Shown: positions 26,097-28,883 of the stretch, in pieces | Layout of the letters: each line of letters begins with the position of its first letter | Position numbering within the stretch: position 1 is the first letter of the stretch | NCBI GenBank assembly: GCA_003354055.1 | Contig: PIVQ01000023.1 | Location: forward strand, 1 to 28,883 | DNA length: 28,883 nt | Direction: 5' to 3' | DNA from: Desulfobacteraceae bacterium | Lineage (GTDB): Bacteria > Desulfobacterota > Desulfobacteria > Desulfobacterales > Desulfobacteraceae | Program-made: the position numbers and the translations under genes | The notes under the pieces: model-generated | Databases searched by the model: none | The model's input: the letters and a program-made list of their open reading frames with translations, nothing else | Told to the model about the DNA's origin: nothing

Positions 26097-26944
26097 AGGT
26101 TAAAAAAAGGTTCAACACCTTTGATATTGAAACCATGGCGCCCCTGGAAAAAATCGGCATTCTTGCCACCCGGAATCTGGAGGGCCAGCCCCATATCACC
26201 TTTATTAATTCTTTGATGGCCATGGATGAGACCACCATGACTATGGGGCAATTTGTACGGGGAAACAGCAAATACCATATTCAGGAAAACCCCGAAGCAG
26301 CCTTTTTCATCCTCTCCCCCCAGACCAGAAAAACCTGGGCCGGAAAAATTGTCTGGACCGGAAAAAAAGATCAGGGCCCGGAGCTTGAAACTTATAAGGA
26401 AATGCCCATGCAGCGGTATAATTCCTATTTCCCCATCCACCGGGTTCACTATTTTGACCTTAAGGAAACCACGCCTGCCAAGCAGCTCCCCGTATTTAAG
26501 ATCGCTGTGTCGGCACTCATGACCAAAGTTGTTGGCGCTGCCGTTCCTAAAAATAAGGGGGACCGGGTATTAAATCTCTATGGTAAAAAATTGCTGGCCA
26601 GCCTCATGACCCTAAAATTTTTATCCTTTACAGGCAAAGACGGCTTTCCCGTTCTCATTCCATTTGTTCCCTGTATGACATCCGATTCCAAACGCCTTGT
26701 TTTCCCGGCCAATGCCCTGAAGGATTTTCAGGACCAGATAAAAACAAACATGGATATCGCGGTATTTTCTTTAATGACCAGCCTGGAATCGGTTCTTGCC
26801 AGGGGGAAATTCATCGGCTTTAAACGGATCTTAGGGGTAAAGACCGCCATGATCGACCTTAACTGGGTCTATAATTCCATGCCTCCAAATGCAGGGCAGA
26901 TCTATCCTGAAAAAAGCTTACAACCTGTGACCTCTTTTGAATAA
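26093..26944 (+). CDS. Flavin split-barrel (pyridoxamine 5'-phosphate oxidase-like) protein
   Basis: 283 residues. The N-terminal ~150 residues follow the FMN-binding split-barrel pattern: MAPLEKIGILATRNLEGQPHITFINSLMAMDETTMTM, then NSKYHIQENPEAAFFIL. A second, similar half starts near residue 190 (SLMTLKFLSFTGKDGFPVLIPF), suggesting a tandem or degenerate second barrel. Such proteins act as flavin oxidoreductases, haem- or F420-binding proteins, or simply bind flavin. The gene overlaps the activase stop by 4 bp, so it is clearly part of the glycyl radical enzyme operon. It could supply reducing equivalents, process the product, or protect the radical enzyme; none of these is shown. No terminator is visible in the 217 bp after it. 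Confidence 0.8.
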   Translation: MKVKKRFNTFDIETMAPLEKIGILATRNLEGQPHITFINSLMAMDETTMTMGQFVRGNSKYHIQENPEAAFFILSPQTRKTWAGKIVWTGKKDQGPELETYKEMPMQRYNSYFPIHRVHYFDLKETTPAKQLPVFKIAVSALMTKVVGAAVPKNKGDRVLNLYGKKLLASLMTLKFLSFTGKDGFPVLIPFVPCMTSDSKRLVFPANALKDFQDQIKTNMDIAVFSLMTSLESVLARGKFIGFKRILGVKTAMIDLNWVYNSMPPNAGQIYPEKSLQPVTSFE

Positions 26945-27161
26945 AGGGTAAATTCGTGCTGGAAATGCCTTTTGCGACAGATGCAAGAGGGGAAATTGAA
27001 GCTATATGGCGCAAGTACTGTTTGATTGGTTTGATGGGGTCCTGACTGGGGACGAGAGGTGAAATCAGCTCAGACCAACCACATGATCAGCACCTCTTCC
27101 AACACACAGATTGACCCGGACTTGCCTATGTGCTAATCCTTGAGAAAACAAGGAGCTGACC

Positions 27162-28367
27162 ATGGATTTTCTATTCCGAAAAAGAAAACCATTCCGGCTG
27201 ATGGCGCGCTTCCTGATTCTGATTCCGATCTTGCTGCTCTGCACGGCTTCTCCTGTTCCGGCCATGGATGAAGAGACCCGGGATGCACTGGTATACTTCT
27301 CCAGAGTATTGGAAACAATAAAAACAGATTATGTGGATGATGTGGATCCGCAACTTTTGGTCAGGCATGCCATTCATGGGATGATGGCAAATCTGGATTC
27401 CCATTCCGCTTTTCTGACGCCAAAGGTTCTGGATGCGTTTCAGGATAAAACCCGGGGCGGATTCAACGGCCTCGGCCTCAGTCTCGGCCAGGACGAGGGG
27501 AAATTAACAGTGGGTTCCGTCTTTAAGGGCAGCCCTGCCCACCGGTCCGGAATCATGTCCGGGGATGTTATTTTAAAAATTGACGGCCGGCCAGTCCGGG
27601 GGATGACATTCACAGAAGCGACTGCCGGCTTAAAAGGCCCCGCAGGTTCCCGTGTCAGCCTCAGCTATACCCGGCCTGGCGTATCTGAGTTTCTATCCTG
27701 TCAATTGACCCGTGAGATGATCCCTAAGGATAGCGTAAAGGGGATGATGTTGGATATAGTGGGTTTCGGATATATTGCGGTCACCCAGTTCCGGGGCAGC
27801 ACCCTGAAAGATCTGGAGGATAATCTTGAAGATCTTGAGTCCTCGGATACGGGTCTTAAAGGGCTGATCCTGGATCTGAGGAATAATCCGGGCGGCCCTC
27901 TGGAACAGGCCCTGAGCGTGTCGGACCTGTTCCTGGATCAGGGGGTGATCGTGTCAATTAAAGGCAGGAAATCCTATCGGATATTCAACGCCCGTCCCAA
28001 TACCGTTAAAAGAGCCTACCCCGTGATTGTCCTCATCAACGGCGCCTCTGCCTCCGCCTCTGAAATTGTGGCTGCGGCACTTCAGGATAACGGGCGGGCA
28101 GTGGTTATAGGAACCCCCTCCTTTGGAAAGGGATCTGTTCAGACCCTTATCCCCTTTAAAGACGGGTATGGATTGACGTTTACCATTGCCCGGTATTATA
28201 CCCCGAACAACCGGTCGATTCAGGGCACGGGGATCTCACCGGATATCCGGGTGGAACCGGGTGAATCCGGCGATGTGGCCGGTGATTTAATCGGGGATCC
28301 CCAGATTAAAGCGGCCCTGGCTGCATTAAAAGAAAAAACAGACCAGATCACAAAGGCCGTACCCTGA
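27162..28367 (+). CDS. ctpA: S41-family carboxy-terminal processing protease (CtpA-like)
   Basis: 401 residues. A basic N-terminus and hydrophobic segment (ARFLILIPILLLCTASPVPA) export it to the periplasm. A helical cap (VLETIKTDYVDDVDPQLLVRHAIHGMMANLDSHSAFLTP) leads into a PDZ domain (about 98-172; GGFNGLGLSLG, GSPAHRSGIMSGDVILKIDGRPV). The S41 catalytic core follows, with nucleophile Ser298 in NGASASASEIVAAALQD and general base Lys323 in SFGKGSVQT. It is a typical CTP of normal length that trims or degrades periplasmic proteins. ACAAGGAG lies before the ATG. Its stop overlaps the start of the next gene (TGATG), so the two are translated together. Confidence 0.93.
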   Translation: MDFLFRKRKPFRLMARFLILIPILLLCTASPVPAMDEETRDALVYFSRVLETIKTDYVDDVDPQLLVRHAIHGMMANLDSHSAFLTPKVLDAFQDKTRGGFNGLGLSLGQDEGKLTVGSVFKGSPAHRSGIMSGDVILKIDGRPVRGMTFTEATAGLKGPAGSRVSLSYTRPGVSEFLSCQLTREMIPKDSVKGMMLDIVGFGYIAVTQFRGSTLKDLEDNLEDLESSDTGLKGLILDLRNNPGGPLEQALSVSDLFLDQGVIVSIKGRKSYRIFNARPNTVKRAYPVIVLINGASASASEIVAAALQDNGRAVVIGTPSFGKGSVQTLIPFKDGYGLTFTIARYYTPNNRSIQGTGISPDIRVEPGESGDVAGDLIGDPQIKAALAALKEKTDQITKAVP

Positions 28368-28883
28368 TGGGAAAAGCGTCAGGATACAGGCATGGCCCCT
28401 CCTTATTCTCAGGTATTTTATTCCTGGCGCTTTCTTTTATCCTTTCTTTTCCCGGATCTGCCGGGGGGGCTCAGTCCATTGAACTGGACCATTATTTCGG
28501 ATTCAACACCATTTGCAGGTCAGGCAGCTGGGCACCGCTTACCCTGGTTCTGAAAAATCCGGGGGCTGCAATCCGAGCCAGACTTTTAGTCCGGGTAAAG
28601 CAGGGAAATGAATTTAACCGGGATATAGTTCAAACCTCATATTCTCAGGAGGCAAACCTGCCGTCCGGTACTAAGAAATTATTTTATTTTGATATCCTGA
28701 TCCTTTCCGCGCTTCATCCTGTTGAAATTGCCCTTGAAAAAGAGGGTAAGGTCATCTTTTCCACATCCTTTTCCCTTCGGGGGAGAGTGACCCAAAAGAA
28801 TCTGGTGTTGATCCCCGGGGTAGACGGAGCATTTGCTCCCCTCCTGCCTGAAGAATTTCAGGCCGTAACCTCCAGGGCGGAAA
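28367..28883 (+). CDS. Exported hypothetical protein, N-terminal part (runs off right edge)
   Basis: ATG at 28367 shares one base with the protease stop. The 172 open codons to the window end begin MGKASGYRHGPSLFSG, then a hydrophobic signal segment (ILFLALSFILSF) and a likely cleavage site near GSAGGAQS. The mature part is predicted beta-rich (WAPLTLVLKNPGAAIRARLL), resembling an immunoglobulin-like or bacterial surface domain. I do not recognise a family. Coupling with the CtpA-like protease suggests a periplasmic or membrane partner or substrate. Confidence 0.75.
   Translation, partial: MGKASGYRHGPSLFSGILFLALSFILSFPGSAGGAQSIELDHYFGFNTICRSGSWAPLTLVLKNPGAAIRARLLVRVKQGNEFNRDIVQTSYSQEANLPSGTKKLFYFDILILSALHPVEIALEKEGKVIFSTSFSLRGRVTQKNLVLIPGVDGAFAPLLPEEFQAVTSRAE

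Noticed and set aside
1..28883. CRISPR arrays and tRNA/rRNA genes
   Set aside because: No regularly spaced direct repeats and no tRNA-like cloverleaf or rRNA stretch was noticed on reading, though a computed scan would be more reliable.

Overview
The window looks like chromosomal DNA of a strictly anaerobic, sulfate-reducing-type deltaproteobacterium (Desulfobacterota, probably Desulfobacteraceae-like). The reasons are an oxygen-sensitive glycyl radical enzyme with its two-cluster activase, a B12-type radical SAM enzyme, a fused uroporphyrinogen-III methyltransferase/synthase next to hemC (sirohaem/alternative haem route), and CHAT/CHASE2/DUF4384 signalling genes. This placement is an inference from gene content; no rRNA or tRNA gene is visible.

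Layout. 1-800 (minus): the N-terminal part of an ECF-type sigma factor that runs off the left edge, preceded by a small secreted protein. 938-4650 (minus): a compact cofactor operon, FmdB-type zinc ribbon, hemC, cobA-hemD fusion, moaA, with a good sigma70-like promoter at 4688-4716. 4717-6600: an AT-rich, patchwork stretch holding a branched palindromic element (4816-4956), a small zinc-ribbon membrane protein and a GNAT/YoaP-like acetyltransferase. 6681-8084 (plus): an M20 metallopeptidase ending in a strong hairpin terminator. 8157-10847 (minus): a two-gene unit of a B12-binding radical SAM enzyme and a 284-residue protein carrying five W-x-E-P-V/A-H-type motifs, with a promoter about 320 bp upstream of the enzyme. 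11592-12938 (minus): a large acidic protein with EF-hand-like calcium loops. 13291-15159 (plus): a DASS/SLC13 permease with RCK_C domains. 15167-21311: a lipoprotein with TPR and CHAT protease domains, a CHASE2-adenylate cyclase, and a divergent secreted DUF4384 protein. 21343-26944 (plus): a FadR-type regulator bracketed by two inverted copies of a palindromic element, then a glycyl radical enzyme, its activase and a flavin split-barrel protein, tightly overlapping. 27162-28883 (plus): an S41 processing protease and the start of a secreted protein that runs off the right edge.

Best candidates for undescribed biology: (1) the radical SAM enzyme plus EPVH-repeat protein, in which the repeated peptide is kept while its codons have drifted, as expected for a multi-site enzyme substrate or RiPP-like precursor; (2) the FadR-regulated glycyl radical enzyme cluster, whose substrate I cannot assign; (3) the 108/126-bp palindromic elements that bracket the regulator and fill the whole gap in front of the glycyl radical enzyme; (4) the cyclase, CHAT and DUF4384 trio, which may link a nucleotide signal to a caspase-like protease at the cell envelope.
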